A program made the translations under genes and the position numbers. Shown piece by piece: positions 7,422 through 16,340 of a DNA stretch of 64,000 nt (position 1 is the first letter of the stretch; each line of letters starts with the position of its first letter). Source of the DNA: Desulfomicrobium escambiense DSM 10707 (GTDB taxonomy: Bacteria > Desulfobacterota > Desulfovibrionia > Desulfovibrionales > Desulfomicrobiaceae); assembly GCF_000428825.1 (NCBI RefSeq), contig NZ_AUAR01000008.1:1-64000 (forward strand), given 5' to 3'. The notes beneath the pieces were generated by a model. That model made no database searches. It was not told where the DNA came from and worked only from the letters and a program-made list of their open reading frames with translations.

Positions 7422-9912
7422 ACCCCAACCCTTTCAAAAACCCCTGCAACGCCTTGGCCGCCGCATCCCGCTTGCCCTCGATCTCGGTCAGCGTCACCCG
7501 GTACTTGTCCCACCAGTTCTCGAACGCGGCCACGATCTGCTTGCGCTGGGCGGCCATGTAGCGTTCGACGATGGCCTGCATGTCGTTGTGCAGGATGGTC
7601 AGCAGCAGGTCGGCGGCGGCTTCCGGGGCCAGCCCGTCCACGGCGGCGTCAATGTGCTGCCTGAAGCTGTCCTTCTTGGCCTTGAGCTGCTTTTTGACGG
7701 CGGCGAGTTCCTTTTTCCACGCCCTGATCTGCTCTTCGTTCACCGCGTTTTCATCGTCGCCATCCTCCTCCGCCTCGGCGGCTTCGCCGTCCTCGCCTTC
7801 GGCGCCCTTGGGCGCGGCAGCCTTGATTTGGCTGTCCAGCTCGGCCTTTTTGGCCTCCAGCTCGGTGATGGCCTCCACGAAATCACTCATCAGGAACTTG
7901 ACCAGCTTGTGCTCCAGCGGGTTTTCCTTGCTGGTCTTGTCTTCCAGCGCCGTGACGATGCTGGTGCGCCAGGCGTCGGCCACGCCTTTGGCGCCGCGCG
8001 CCATCAAGGTGAGGAAGTCGTACTTGGTCTGATACCAGAAGCCGGCGACGATGCCGCGCACCTGGAAGGGGTCGAGCAGACCGATGGCCTCCAGACTCTG
8101 GCTGAAGCTGGCCAACAGGTCGTTACGCAATGCGACGAGGCTGGCGGCGTTGTCCATTTGCCCGGACAACTCCGTGATGCGCACGCTGTGGGTTTGCCAC
8201 CAGTGCTCGAAGGCGGTGCGGACGGCCGTTTCCTTGGCGACCAGACCGGCATTGCTTTCAACAGCCGGTTTGAGGGCCTGACGGGTGTCGAGAATCGGCG
8301 CGAAATCGAGATACCTGGCGTCCCGTTCCACCAGCAGATCCATGGGGTTCAGACCGTGGGCGCTGAACAGTACGGCCTTGTCGGCCACCTCGGCCTTGGG
8401 GATGCCGCCCACCAGATGGGCGCGCACGTCGTGCGGCTCGGGCGGCGGCGCGTTGTCGGCGTAGCGGCGGATGTTGAGATTGCAGTCGTTGGCTTTGAGC
8501 GTGGCGTTGTCGACAATGGCCGAAAAAGCGTCGATGGCCCGGAACTCATCGAAGGTGGTGACGATCTTTTCGATGTGCTCGGGCAACAGGTAGTTCTGGG
8601 CGCGGCCTTCGAAGAATTCGCGGTCGGCATTGATGAACAGCACCTTGCCCTGGCGCTCGGGCGGCTTGCCGCTGACGCGTTGGGCGCCCTTCTGCACCCT
8701 CTGGCGCAAGACCAGAATGCAGGCCGGAATGCCCGTGCCGTAGAACAGATTGGGCGCGACGCCGATGACGGCTTCGAGCAGGTCATCCTCGATGATGCCG
8801 GCGCGGATGTTTCGTTCCTCGCCGCCCCGGAACAGCACGCCGTGAGGCATGACGGTGGCGACCATGCCGCCGTCGCGGGTCACGGCCAGCATGTGCTGCA
8901 GAAACATCAGGTCGGCCTTCTTGGCGCCCAGCGGCACCTGACCGTAGGTGAAGCGCTCGGCTTCAAACTTGGGCTGCCAGGCGGGCTTGCCATTAGCATC
9001 CTTCTCGGTGTTGCCCCAGTTGATGGAGAACGGCGGGTTGGTGAGTACGCGGTCGAAGTGCATCAGCTCACCGCCTTCCACGTGCTGCGGCTCGGCCAGG
9101 GTGTCGTCATTTTGCAGATTGGCGTTGCTGATGCCGTGCAGCAGCATGTTCATCTTGGCGATGGACCAGACCGTTCCGTTGAATTCCTGCCCGAAGAGGT
9201 TGGCCTTGCGGCCGTCTTCGCCGTGCTCGTCGATGTATTCCTTGGAAGCGATCAGCATGCCGCCGGAGCCGCAACAGGGGTCGTAGATGTCGTGCTTGAG
9301 CTCGGGCTTGATGAGCCGCACCATCATCCGCACCACCGAACGCGGCGTGTAGAACTCGCCGCCCTTCTTGCCGGCCGAGTCGGCGAACTCGCCGATCAGG
9401 TATTCGTAGGCCGCGCCGAGCAGATCCGGGAATTCAAAATCCTCGTTGCGCAGCCGGTAGGCGCCGAAATGGGTGATCAGCTGGCGCAGCTTGATATCCG
9501 GGATCTTGCTCTGGCCGACCTTGCGGGTGAAGTCGATGTGCTCCAGCACATCGTACAGGCTGGTGTTGGCCGTCTCGATGCCGGTCAGCGCCTTGTTCAG
9601 AAAGTCCCCCACGTTCTGGTGGGCATCGTTGAGCAGAAATTCGTAGCGCGACTGCGGCGGCACCCAGAAGGACCCATCCTTCTTGTACCAGCGCGAATTT
9701 TCGGCGGATTTCTCGGCCTCGGCGGTGTTCTTGCCCGCGTCGATTTCCAGTTTGATGACTTCTTCACAGCGCTGGTCGAACACGTCGGAGCAGCGTTTGA
9801 GAAACAGCATCCCGAAGATGTATTCCTTGAACTCCGAGGCATCCATTTTGCCGCGCAGAATGTCGGCTGCTTTGAAGAGGTGACGTTCGAGCTGTGGGAG
9901 GGTCAGTGGCAT
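7414..9912 (-). CDS. hsdM: Type I restriction enzyme, M (N6-adenine methyltransferase) subunit
   Basis: 832 residues. The N-terminal HsdM helical domain is followed by the methyltransferase core, with SAM-binding DPCCGSGGM at about residue 209 and catalytic NPPF at about 294. It methylates adenine in the target together with HsdS. The protein is about 300 residues longer than the classical subunit: the C-terminal part holds an acidic low-complexity stretch ([18 protein letters not shown]) and a lysine-rich coiled coil before a final NWWDKYR segment. No good ribosome site precedes the ATG. It is the first gene of the operon. Confidence 0.95.
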   Translation of the reverse strand: MPLTLPQLERHLFKAADILRGKMDASEFKEYIFGMLFLKRCSDVFDQRCEEVIKLEIDAGKNTAEAEKSAENSRWYKKDGSFWVPPQSRYEFLLNDAHQNVGDFLNKALTGIETANTSLYDVLEHIDFTRKVGQSKIPDIKLRQLITHFGAYRLRNEDFEFPDLLGAAYEYLIGEFADSAGKKGGEFYTPRSVVRMMVRLIKPELKHDIYDPCCGSGGMLIASKEYIDEHGEDGRKANLFGQEFNGTVWSIAKMNMLLHGISNANLQNDDTLAEPQHVEGGELMHFDRVLTNPPFSINWGNTEKDANGKPAWQPKFEAERFTYGQVPLGAKKADLMFLQHMLAVTRDGGMVATVMPHGVLFRGGEERNIRAGIIEDDLLEAVIGVAPNLFYGTGIPACILVLRQRVQKGAQRVSGKPPERQGKVLFINADREFFEGRAQNYLLPEHIEKIVTTFDEFRAIDAFSAIVDNATLKANDCNLNIRRYADNAPPPEPHDVRAHLVGGIPKAEVADKAVLFSAHGLNPMDLLVERDARYLDFAPILDTRQALKPAVESNAGLVAKETAVRTAFEHWWQTHSVRITELSGQMDNAASLVALRNDLLASFSQSLEAIGLLDPFQVRGIVAGFWYQTKYDFLTLMARGAKGVADAWRTSIVTALEDKTSKENPLEHKLVKFLMSDFVEAITELEAKKAELDSQIKAAAPKGAEGEDGEAAEAEEDGDDENAVNEEQIRAWKKELAAVKKQLKAKKDSFRQHIDAAVDGLAPEAAADLLLTILHNDMQAIVERYMAAQRKQIVAAFENWWDKYRVTLTEIEGKRDAAAKALQGFLKGLGYV

Positions 9913-10390
9913 GAAGGGAATCCGGTTCAGTTCGATGGTTCTTGTGAGATGCTCCCCAACCGTTGCCAGGGAGATGGCCGCTCCGAGGCATGCGATCTTC
10001 GGACAGACAGGTCAAGGCGTCCTTGGGCGAAAATTTCTCCAGATTCTTCTTCGATCATCAAGCACAAACACCTTGACAATTTTGCTACAAGAAAAGTTGC
10101 GAAAGGGACAAGTACTTATTTTGTCATACATATTTCACTGCAAGACTGACTGACAATACGTACATGATCCCCTGGCAGAAAAGAACCTCTGGGTAGGGTT
10201 GATATTGATTTCAACGGGCAGCACGCTGACCACGGTTCTTTTGCCGTCACCTTTCCGATAACCATCGACAGCGCAAGCATGAAAGGATCACGCATCGTCT
10301 CAGACCTGATTTCGAAACCGATGAAAAATAGCAGGCCATACCCTCCAGCCACAAGCGCCTGGCCCGGGAGAGAATGAAGGAGATCATGCA
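9913..10390. other. Gene-poor gap between the restriction operon and the XRE gene
   Basis: About 480 bases, AT-rich around 10040-10140, with no ORF I trust on either strand. It should hold the hsdM promoter (reading left) and the promoter of the XRE gene (reading right). TTGACA at 10073-10078 has no convincing -10 element. A frame on the plus strand (about 10199-10378) is open but resembles nothing known to me. I looked for a RelE/HigB-type toxin before the antitoxin-like gene and found none. Confidence 0.5.
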
Positions 10391-10762
10391 ATGCCGGACC
10401 TGAAATACGAACCCGTGACCCACGACCACGAAAAATTCCTGCAACGGGCCCGCCGCCGGAAAAGATTCGAGGACGCTTACGAGAGACTGGAAGGTGAATA
10501 CGCGGTCATTCGCGAACTGGTCGCGGCGAGAATCCGGGCAGGCCTGACCCAGGAAAGCGTCGCCACGCGCATGGGCACCACCAAGAGCGCCGTGTCGCGG
10601 CTCGAAAGCGCCGGGAGGCATTCTCCGTCAGTATCCACGCTCAGGAAATACGCCCGCGCCGTTGGCTGCGAACTGGAAATCAGGCTCCGCGAGATGGAGG
10701 CCCTGCACGAGCCCGAAGCAAATACATCCGCCTGCGAAACGGCTGAAGACTACAAGGCCTGA
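10391..10762 (+). CDS. XRE/Cro-type helix-turn-helix regulator (HigA-like antitoxin)
   Basis: 123 residues. A helix-turn-helix occupies about residues 45-100 (IRAGLTQESVATRMGTTKSA, then VSRLESAGRH), with a charged N-terminal helix. It matches the antitoxin members of the XRE family, which normally sit beside a RelE-type toxin. The ATG at 10391 has AAGGAG 8 bases upstream. No toxin gene is visible on either side, so it may be an orphan antitoxin or a stand-alone repressor. Confidence 0.82.
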   Translation: MPDLKYEPVTHDHEKFLQRARRRKRFEDAYERLEGEYAVIRELVAARIRAGLTQESVATRMGTTKSAVSRLESAGRHSPSVSTLRKYARAVGCELEIRLREMEALHEPEANTSACETAEDYKA

Positions 10763-10962
10763 CCAAGCTATCCGACTCGCCACGTCTCCGGCAGGGCTCA
10801 TCCTCTCCGCGAGAATTTTCTCCAGGTTTTGGCTCTGCTGATCAGCCCCTCCGGCGCCCATGCCTCTGCCGAACGCCTCCGTCCCGGACATCGGCGCCGA
10901 AGAGGCGACCATCTCGAACGTCAGCCCAACGCACCGGGCCGATCCCGGTTAACCTCTGCGCC

Positions 10963-11355
10963 TCACGGAGCGATCACGATGGTCTCCTCCCTCTCCATGA
11001 GCGGCCTGGCCGCAACTCCGCCGCAGCTTGTCTTGCAGATCTGGTTGAGCCTGAAATTCAGCACGTATTTCCCCGGAGTCTCGAAGACCAGGCTGGTCAC
11101 CGGGTACCCGGGTATGATCCTGGGCATGGGGCCGTCGGGGCTTTCCAGGATGTCCACGTTGATGGCCACGGACTGCCCAGACGGCGGGGTGTAGCCGCCC
11201 ATGTCGAAGGACGCGGTCATGTCCGCGCCCACGGCTCGCTCTCCTGCGAGGACGAGGCGGCCGGCCTTCGTCCCGGCAGCCTGGCCGCCGTCGGCGAGGG
11301 CCATGCCGGTCATGCCGAGGCACAAAACGGTTATGAAAACGCAGATTCGTCGCAT
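10963..11355 (-). CDS. Secreted protein of unknown function, divergent from the LuxR regulator
   Basis: 130 residues from the ATG at 11355, which has GGGAGGAAGA just before it; longer upstream frames lack a ribosome site. A clear signal peptide (MRRICVFITVLCLGMTGMALA) is followed by a small, probably beta-sandwich domain with two cysteines (NQICKTSCGG) near the end, likely a disulfide or metal site in the periplasm. I do not recognise the family. It is transcribed away from the PAS/LuxR gene, and the paired GGGTA boxes lie between them, so it could share regulation with the molybdoenzyme operon. Confidence 0.7.
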   Translation of the reverse strand: MRRICVFITVLCLGMTGMALADGGQAAGTKAGRLVLAGERAVGADMTASFDMGGYTPPSGQSVAINVDILESPDGPMPRIIPGYPVTSLVFETPGKYVLNFRLNQICKTSCGGVAARPLMEREETIVIAP

Positions 11356-11422
11356 TCTTCCTCCCGAAGCTCGGATTGACCTGCCTTGCTGATACGCCCA
11401 AAAAGAAATAAGACAATCCGGT

Positions 11423-11439
11423 GGGTAGACAATGGGTAG
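11423..11439. promoter_or_regulatory. Direct-repeat GGGTA operator candidate upstream of the LuxR gene
   Basis: GGGTAGACAATGGGTAG: two GGGTAG boxes whose starts are 11 bp apart, in the gap between the divergent secreted-protein and regulator genes. A 14/17 match (GGGTAAATATTGGGTAG on the minus strand) lies at 12807-12823, after the regulator and before the TorD/molybdoenzyme operon. The double occurrence around one regulator suggests a binding site for it. Confidence 0.5.
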
Positions 11440-11463
11440 AACGCCTTGCCGGAGAAGAACGCC

Positions 11464-12804
11464 ATGAAGACGCCCGTCACGAACGGCCACGAGGGCCTGT
11501 TGCGGCTGATCGAGACAGACCAGGACTATTTCCTCGAAAGATGGACCATCCGCATGGAGGCCGCAGGATACCTGCAGCACACCACGGCCAAGCGCGTGGA
11601 CTGCATGGTCGCCCTGAAGGAATTCCTGCACCCGATCCTCGCCGACCTCGAATCAGGCGGCATTCCATCGGATTTCCCGGAACTGCTCCGCCGCGACAGC
11701 GGCTGGGAACGCTTCCTGATCGAATCGTCCCGCCGCCACCGGGCGCGCGGCATCACCTTCGACATGTTCCTCGGCTGCTTCAAGACCTTCATCCACAGCC
11801 TCCTCGACGTCATCGAGGCCATGGATGCCGAATACGCCCGCAAGGTGGAGGCGCGCAGGCTGATCCGGCTCTACGGCGACGCCCTCGAAGTGCTCTACCT
11901 GCAGGACTGGATCCGCACCTTCCCCGATTTCTCGGACGGCAGGCTCGACGACATGAACCGGCTCCTGACCCTGGAGAAATGCCGCTTCGAAAACATACTG
12001 AACGCCACCTCGGACCTCATCCTCGTAGTGGACGGCACCGGACAGGTGGTGAACATCAACGCCGCGGTCAAGGCCGTCATGGACGAGGCGCACGTGATGC
12101 ATCGCCCCATTTGGGAAGTCCTTTCCCTGGAGGGCGACAGCGTCGACGAACTGCTCCGGTACTACCCCGTAGGCATCACCTGCGAGCTCGCACCCTTCGG
12201 GGAGAGCGCCATCTACAGGATGCAGGTCAACCCCCTGAAGTCCGTAAGCATGGCCAGCGACCAGTACATCTTCGTGCTGACGAACATGACCACCCAGGCC
12301 ATGCAACGCGAGACGCTGGAACGTATCGTCGACGAAAAGACCGAGGCCCTGCGCAGGGAAAAGGCGCAGCTCGAAGAGATGAACATCACCCTGCGCAACG
12401 TCCTCAAGAGCGTCGGCCGGGAGCACGAGGAGCACGCCAGCAACCTCGCCGCCAAGGTCAACACCCTCGTGCTGCCTGCCCTGGAGCGCATCGAGTCCGA
12501 GAACGACCCGGCCATCCGCAAGGGATACGTCACCGTCGCCAAGGACCAGCTGACGCGCCTCTTGCCCCGCGACTCCGGAGGCATGCCCCTGCTCCTCAAG
12601 CTCACGCAGATGGAGATGAAGGTCTGCCAGTTCATCCAGTCCGGCCATTCCAACAAGGACATCGCCGACCTCCTGAACCTCTCCGTGGAAACCATCCAAA
12701 CCCACCGCAAGAGCATCCGCCGCAAGCTCGGCCTGCACGGCCGCAGCGTCAGCCTCTTCGCCCATCTCAACACCATGGGGCTGGACAGCGCATTGGGTAG
12801 TTAA
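11464..12804 (+). CDS. PAS-domain LuxR-family transcriptional regulator
   Basis: 446 residues. Residues 1-150 form a helical RsbRD/RsbR-N-like sensor module (FLERWTIRMEAAGYLQHTTA and following). A PAS-like domain follows at about 170-290 (FENILNATSDLILVVDGTGQ), then a coiled coil, and a LuxR-type helix-turn-helix at about 385-440 (NKDIADLLNLSVETIQTHRK). I chose the ATG at 11464 with GGAGAA upstream; an in-frame TTG at 11446 is possible. It lies just before the TorD/molybdoenzyme operon in the same direction and is flanked by GGGTA boxes, so it probably senses a redox or metabolic cue and controls that operon. Confidence 0.85.
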   Translation: MKTPVTNGHEGLLRLIETDQDYFLERWTIRMEAAGYLQHTTAKRVDCMVALKEFLHPILADLESGGIPSDFPELLRRDSGWERFLIESSRRHRARGITFDMFLGCFKTFIHSLLDVIEAMDAEYARKVEARRLIRLYGDALEVLYLQDWIRTFPDFSDGRLDDMNRLLTLEKCRFENILNATSDLILVVDGTGQVVNINAAVKAVMDEAHVMHRPIWEVLSLEGDSVDELLRYYPVGITCELAPFGESAIYRMQVNPLKSVSMASDQYIFVLTNMTTQAMQRETLERIVDEKTEALRREKAQLEEMNITLRNVLKSVGREHEEHASNLAAKVNTLVLPALERIESENDPAIRKGYVTVAKDQLTRLLPRDSGGMPLLLKLTQMEMKVCQFIQSGHSNKDIADLLNLSVETIQTHRKSIRRKLGLHGRSVSLFAHLNTMGLDSALGS

Positions 12805-12823
12805 AACTACCCAATATTTACCC
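12795..12823. promoter_or_regulatory. GGGTAGTT inverted repeat plus further GGGTA box
   Basis: GGGTAGTTAAAACTACCC (12795-12812) is a perfect 8-bp inverted repeat with a 2-bp centre, covering the stop codon of the regulator gene. A third box, TACCC, ends at 12823, so the three boxes repeat every 12 bp on one face of the helix. No T-run follows, so an operator is more likely than a terminator. It lies about 100 bp before the TorD start. Confidence 0.55.
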
Positions 12824-12850
12824 TGAATCCCGCCTGTCGGACATGGCATC

Positions 12851-12909
12851 GCTGACGTACCTGTGATACGGGTACTCTGTACCCCAACTTGTAACCAAGG
12901 TACGTCAGC
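12851..12909 (+). promoter_or_regulatory. 12-bp perfect stem ending at the TorD start codon
   Basis: GCTGACGTACCT (12851-12862) and AGGTACGTCAGC (12898-12909) are exact inverse complements, and the second arm abuts the ATG at 12910. A nested GGGTAC-TCT-GTACCC palindrome lies at 12870-12884. In mRNA the stem would hide the only SD-like bases (AAGG) before the start. As DNA it could be an operator, and the inner palindrome shares the GGGTA core with the boxes upstream. Confidence 0.6.
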
Positions 12910-13485
12910 ATGTCCGCACGTGTATTCCCCATCATCGAGGCCCTGCGCGACTTCTTCTCCGCCACGGACGCCGCCGGCCTGCAGGGGGCAGCCGTCCGCA
13001 TCGCGGAAAGCTCCGGCGCAGAGATCCCTGCCTGCACGGACTGGACCGCGGCCGAGTACGAGTTCAACCGTCTCTTCGTGGGACCGGCGGCTGTCCCCGC
13101 CCCGCCCTTCGCCTCGGCCTGGTCCGAAACCGACCGCGCCCTCATGGGCAGGGCGACCATGGAGGCGCGCCAGACATACCACCGCCTCGGCCTGGCCGTA
13201 CCCGGCGAGGGCGTCATCCCCGACGACCACTTGGCCTACGAGCTCGAAGCCGTGCTGGCCATGAAGGCCTGGCTCGCCGCTCAGACAGGAGCGCCGGACG
13301 CGGAGATCGCGGACCTGCACGCATGGTTCGTCGGGGAGCATCTGGCGCGGTGGATTCCACCTTTCGTCCGAACGGTCCGGGAACACGCGACCAGAGGCGG
13401 TGTCATCGCCCTGGCCGCGGACGCGCTGGACTCGTGGTTCGACAGCGAACGCAATTCAACAGCAGCAGCGCCGCGCCGGTCCTGA
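12910..13485 (+). CDS. TorD/DmsD-family molybdoenzyme chaperone
   Basis: 191 residues, all-helical, with the family signature EYEFNRLFVGP near residue 54 and the PDDHLAYELEAVLAMK segment near 104. Such chaperones bind the twin-arginine signal and the folding catalytic subunit until the molybdenum cofactor is inserted. It is the first gene of the operon, 26 bases before the catalytic subunit that carries a TAT signal. Its start codon is preceded by the long inverted repeat and lacks an obvious ribosome site. Confidence 0.88.
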   Translation: MSARVFPIIEALRDFFSATDAAGLQGAAVRIAESSGAEIPACTDWTAAEYEFNRLFVGPAAVPAPPFASAWSETDRALMGRATMEARQTYHRLGLAVPGEGVIPDDHLAYELEAVLAMKAWLAAQTGAPDAEIADLHAWFVGEHLARWIPPFVRTVREHATRGGVIALAADALDSWFDSERNSTAAAPRRS

Positions 13486-13511
13486 AGCCCGCGCGGTCGA
13501 GGAGGAGTGAC

Positions 13512-15764
13512 ATGTCACACACACCGAGTGGATTGAGCAGGCGCCAGTTCCTGAAGGGGCTGACCATGGCCGGGGCGGCCTCGCTCCTGCCCCTGCGCCT
13601 GCTGATGCCGTACACCGCCCAGGCGTCCACGGCATTCAACGCCAAGGATTTCCAGATCTTCCGCAACGCCTGCCCACGCAACTGCTACGACACGTGCTCC
13701 ATCAAGACGTACGTCAAGGACGGGGTCGTGCAGTTCATCGAGGGAGCGCCGGAGTCGACCTTCACGGCCGGCGGGCTGTGCGTCAAAGGGTATGCCTACC
13801 CCCGCCGCGTCTACAGCCCGGACCGCATCAAGTACCCCATGGTCCAGGACGGCCGCCGTTCGGGCAACTGGCGGCGCGTGTCCTGGGACGAAGCCATGGA
13901 CCGCATCGCGAAGAAGATCCTCGAAATCAAGGAAAAGGACGGGAGCCTCCTGGGCCTGGGACTGACCAAGTATTCCGGCAACTTCGGCATCACCAACTAC
14001 GGCGTCGAAGGCATGATGTCGTCCCTGGGCTACACCACCCGCTTCGTCGGCACCCCCTGCTGGCCGGCGGGCATCGACGCCCAGAACTACGACCTGGGCG
14101 ACATGTGGTGCAACGACCCCGAGGACATGGTCAAAGCCAGATACGTGATCGTCTGGGGCGCCAACCCCGCCTGGTGTTCGGTGCACTCCATGAAATACAT
14201 CATGGAGGCCAAGCGGCGCGGCGCCAAGGTCGTGGTCATCGACCCGGTCTTCACCCAGACCGCGGCCAAGGCGGACGTCTTCTGGCAGCCCGAGACGTCC
14301 AGCGACGGCGCCCTGGCCCTGGGCATGGCCCGGCACATCCTCGACAAGGGGCTGACGGACAAGGGCTTCGTGACCGAAAACGCCCTCGGGTTCGAGGAAT
14401 TCGCCGCCTACCTGCGCGAGAACGTGACCGTGGAGTGGGCCGCGGAGGTCAGCGGCATCCCGGCCGAGCAGATCCGCGAGGTGGCCGAGGAGTTCGCCAC
14501 GGCTGACCCGGCGACCATCTGGATCGGCTACGGCATGCAGCGCCACACCAACGGCGGGGCCTCGGTGCGGGCCATCGACGCCCTGGTGGCCATGACCGGC
14601 AACGTCGGCAAGGAAGGCGGCGGAGCACGCTACGGCCATCTGCGGACCTGGGGCTTCAACTACCACGCCCTCCTCCAGAAGCAGCCCGAGGGCTCCGTGG
14701 GCTTCGTCGGCGCGGGCGGCCCCAAGGGCGAGTTCGACTTCACCAAGGGCGGGGCGGCCAGCTACACGGACCGCACCTTCAACATCAACAAGACCGCCCA
14801 GGGCATCCTCGACGCCAAGGACCCGGCCATCAGGATGCTCTGGGTGTCGTGCAAGAACCCCTTCGCCCAGGACTTCGACCGGCCCAAGCTGGAGAAGGCC
14901 TTCGACACGCTGGAGCTGGTCGTGACCGTGGACCAGTTCTTCAACGAGACCGTGGCCAACTCCGACATCGTGCTGCCGGTGACGACCCTCTTCGAGGAAT
15001 GGACCGTCAACGTATCCTACTGGCACTACTGGCTGGGCATCAACGAGCAGGCCATCAAACCCATGTACGAGACGAAGTCGAACATCGAGATCGCGTCCCT
15101 GCTGTCGAAAAGGATGAACGCGCTTGCCCCGGGCTCCTGCACCTTCCCGCAGGACATCGACACCAGGGAGTGGCTGGAGAAGGAGTTCAACCAAGGCATT
15201 TACGACTCCTTCGGCATCAAGCACTGGACCGACCTGAGGAACGGGCCCGTCAAGGCCAGGCTCGCCTCCACCGCCTCTTGGCACGACATGAAGTTCGGCA
15301 CCCCGTCCGGCAAGTACGAGTTCCGCTCGGACCTCTGCCGGGAACACGGCCACGAAGCTCTCCCCAAATACAAGGAAGGCCGCAAGCCCTACGATGCATT
15401 CAGACTGCTGACGCCGCACACGAAGTTCGGCCTGCATTCGCAGTTCATCAATCTCGACTGGATGCACGAATACAACAAGGAGCCCTTCCTCTACATGCAT
15501 CCTGACGACGCGCGCGCCAAGAACATCAATGACCTGGACACGGTCCGCGTCTTCAACAAGGTCGGCGAGGTGCGCCTCAAGGTCAAGCTGACCCGTAACG
15601 TCGCCCCCAGGAGTCTCGTCATGTACGAGGCCTGGTTCGGCCGCGGCAACGACTTCAACGTCCAGAACCTGGTGGACGACGAGGCGGCGGACATGGGCGC
15701 CTACAAGACCGGCGCCCCCGGCGTCGCCATTCATGACCAGTTCGCCAACGTCGAACGGGTCTAA
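13512..15764 (+). CDS. DMSO reductase-family molybdopterin oxidoreductase, catalytic subunit
   Basis: 750 residues with a TAT signal (SRRQFLKG, residues 9-16), so exported folded. A [4Fe-4S] site is formed by Cys54, Cys58, Cys62 and Cys90, with Lys92 after the last cysteine. The Mo/W ligand is probably Cys183 in GTPCWPAG, by position against family members. Cys and Lys here resemble Nap, Psr/Phs or acetylene hydratase rather than DmsA, which uses Ser and Arg, although the anchor subunit is DmsC-like. The substrate is therefore open: a sulfur or metalloid oxyanion is possible. GGAGGAG precedes the ATG at 13512. B and C subunits follow. Confidence 0.9.
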   Translation: MSHTPSGLSRRQFLKGLTMAGAASLLPLRLLMPYTAQASTAFNAKDFQIFRNACPRNCYDTCSIKTYVKDGVVQFIEGAPESTFTAGGLCVKGYAYPRRVYSPDRIKYPMVQDGRRSGNWRRVSWDEAMDRIAKKILEIKEKDGSLLGLGLTKYSGNFGITNYGVEGMMSSLGYTTRFVGTPCWPAGIDAQNYDLGDMWCNDPEDMVKARYVIVWGANPAWCSVHSMKYIMEAKRRGAKVVVIDPVFTQTAAKADVFWQPETSSDGALALGMARHILDKGLTDKGFVTENALGFEEFAAYLRENVTVEWAAEVSGIPAEQIREVAEEFATADPATIWIGYGMQRHTNGGASVRAIDALVAMTGNVGKEGGGARYGHLRTWGFNYHALLQKQPEGSVGFVGAGGPKGEFDFTKGGAASYTDRTFNINKTAQGILDAKDPAIRMLWVSCKNPFAQDFDRPKLEKAFDTLELVVTVDQFFNETVANSDIVLPVTTLFEEWTVNVSYWHYWLGINEQAIKPMYETKSNIEIASLLSKRMNALAPGSCTFPQDIDTREWLEKEFNQGIYDSFGIKHWTDLRNGPVKARLASTASWHDMKFGTPSGKYEFRSDLCREHGHEALPKYKEGRKPYDAFRLLTPHTKFGLHSQFINLDWMHEYNKEPFLYMHPDDARAKNINDLDTVRVFNKVGEVRLKVKLTRNVAPRSLVMYEAWFGRGNDFNVQNLVDDEAADMGAYKTGAPGVAIHDQFANVERV

Positions 15765-15777
15765 AGGAGTGATAGCG

Positions 15778-16338
15778 ATGAAGAAACACTACGCATTTCT
15801 GGTCGATTCGGAGAAGTGCATCGGCTGCTTCACCTGCGCCATGGCCTGCCGGAATTACTACCATCAGGTCGAAGGCGTGGTCTGGCGGCAGGTCTATCCC
15901 CTGGGTGAGCCCATCTATCCGCACCGGGAAAGGGCCTTCTTCTCCCTGGCCTGCAACCATTGCGAAAACCCGGCCTGCCTGAACGTGTGCCCCGTCGAGG
16001 CCTACACCAAGCGCGAAGAGGACGGGGTGGTGGTCCATCACCAGGAGAAGTGCATCGGCTGCGGCAACTGCATCCGCTCGTGCCCCTACGGCGCGCCCGT
16101 CTACAACCCCGTGGAGAAGCGCGCGGAAAAATGCAGCTTCTGCCACGAGCGCCTCGACGCCGGCCTCCTGCCGGCCTGCGTGCAGAGCTGCCCTACGGGC
16201 GCGCTGAAGCTCGTGGACCTGGCGACAATGGAGCCTGGAAACGAGATTCAATTCCCGGCAGGGTTCCCCAAAAACGAAAAGGTGAACCCTTCCACCCGCT
16301 TCATCATGCCCAAAGTGCCGACCCTGGTAAGGAGGTAG
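15778..16338 (+). CDS. Molybdoenzyme electron-transfer subunit, four [4Fe-4S] clusters (DmsB-like)
   Basis: 187 residues. Four cysteine groups are visible (CIGCFTCAMAC, CNHCENPACLNVC, CIGCGNCIRSC, and CSFC...CVQSC), giving the 16 ligands of DmsB/PhsB/NrfC-type ferredoxin subunits. It passes electrons between the catalytic subunit and the membrane anchor. There is no signal peptide, so it is probably co-exported with the TAT-bearing subunit. The ATG at 15778 has AAAGGAG upstream and is 13 bases after the catalytic subunit. Confidence 0.93.
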   Translation: MKKHYAFLVDSEKCIGCFTCAMACRNYYHQVEGVVWRQVYPLGEPIYPHRERAFFSLACNHCENPACLNVCPVEAYTKREEDGVVVHHQEKCIGCGNCIRSCPYGAPVYNPVEKRAEKCSFCHERLDAGLLPACVQSCPTGALKLVDLATMEPGNEIQFPAGFPKNEKVNPSTRFIMPKVPTLVRR

Positions 16339-16340
16339 CG

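Noticed and set aside
7588-10149. Plus-strand ORF of 853 codons opposite hsdM
   Set aside because: A shadow of hsdM with no ribosome site and no recognisable domain.
10116-10391. 91-codon minus-strand ORF that might be a toxin
   Set aside because: No match to RelE, HigB or other toxin signatures and no ribosome site.
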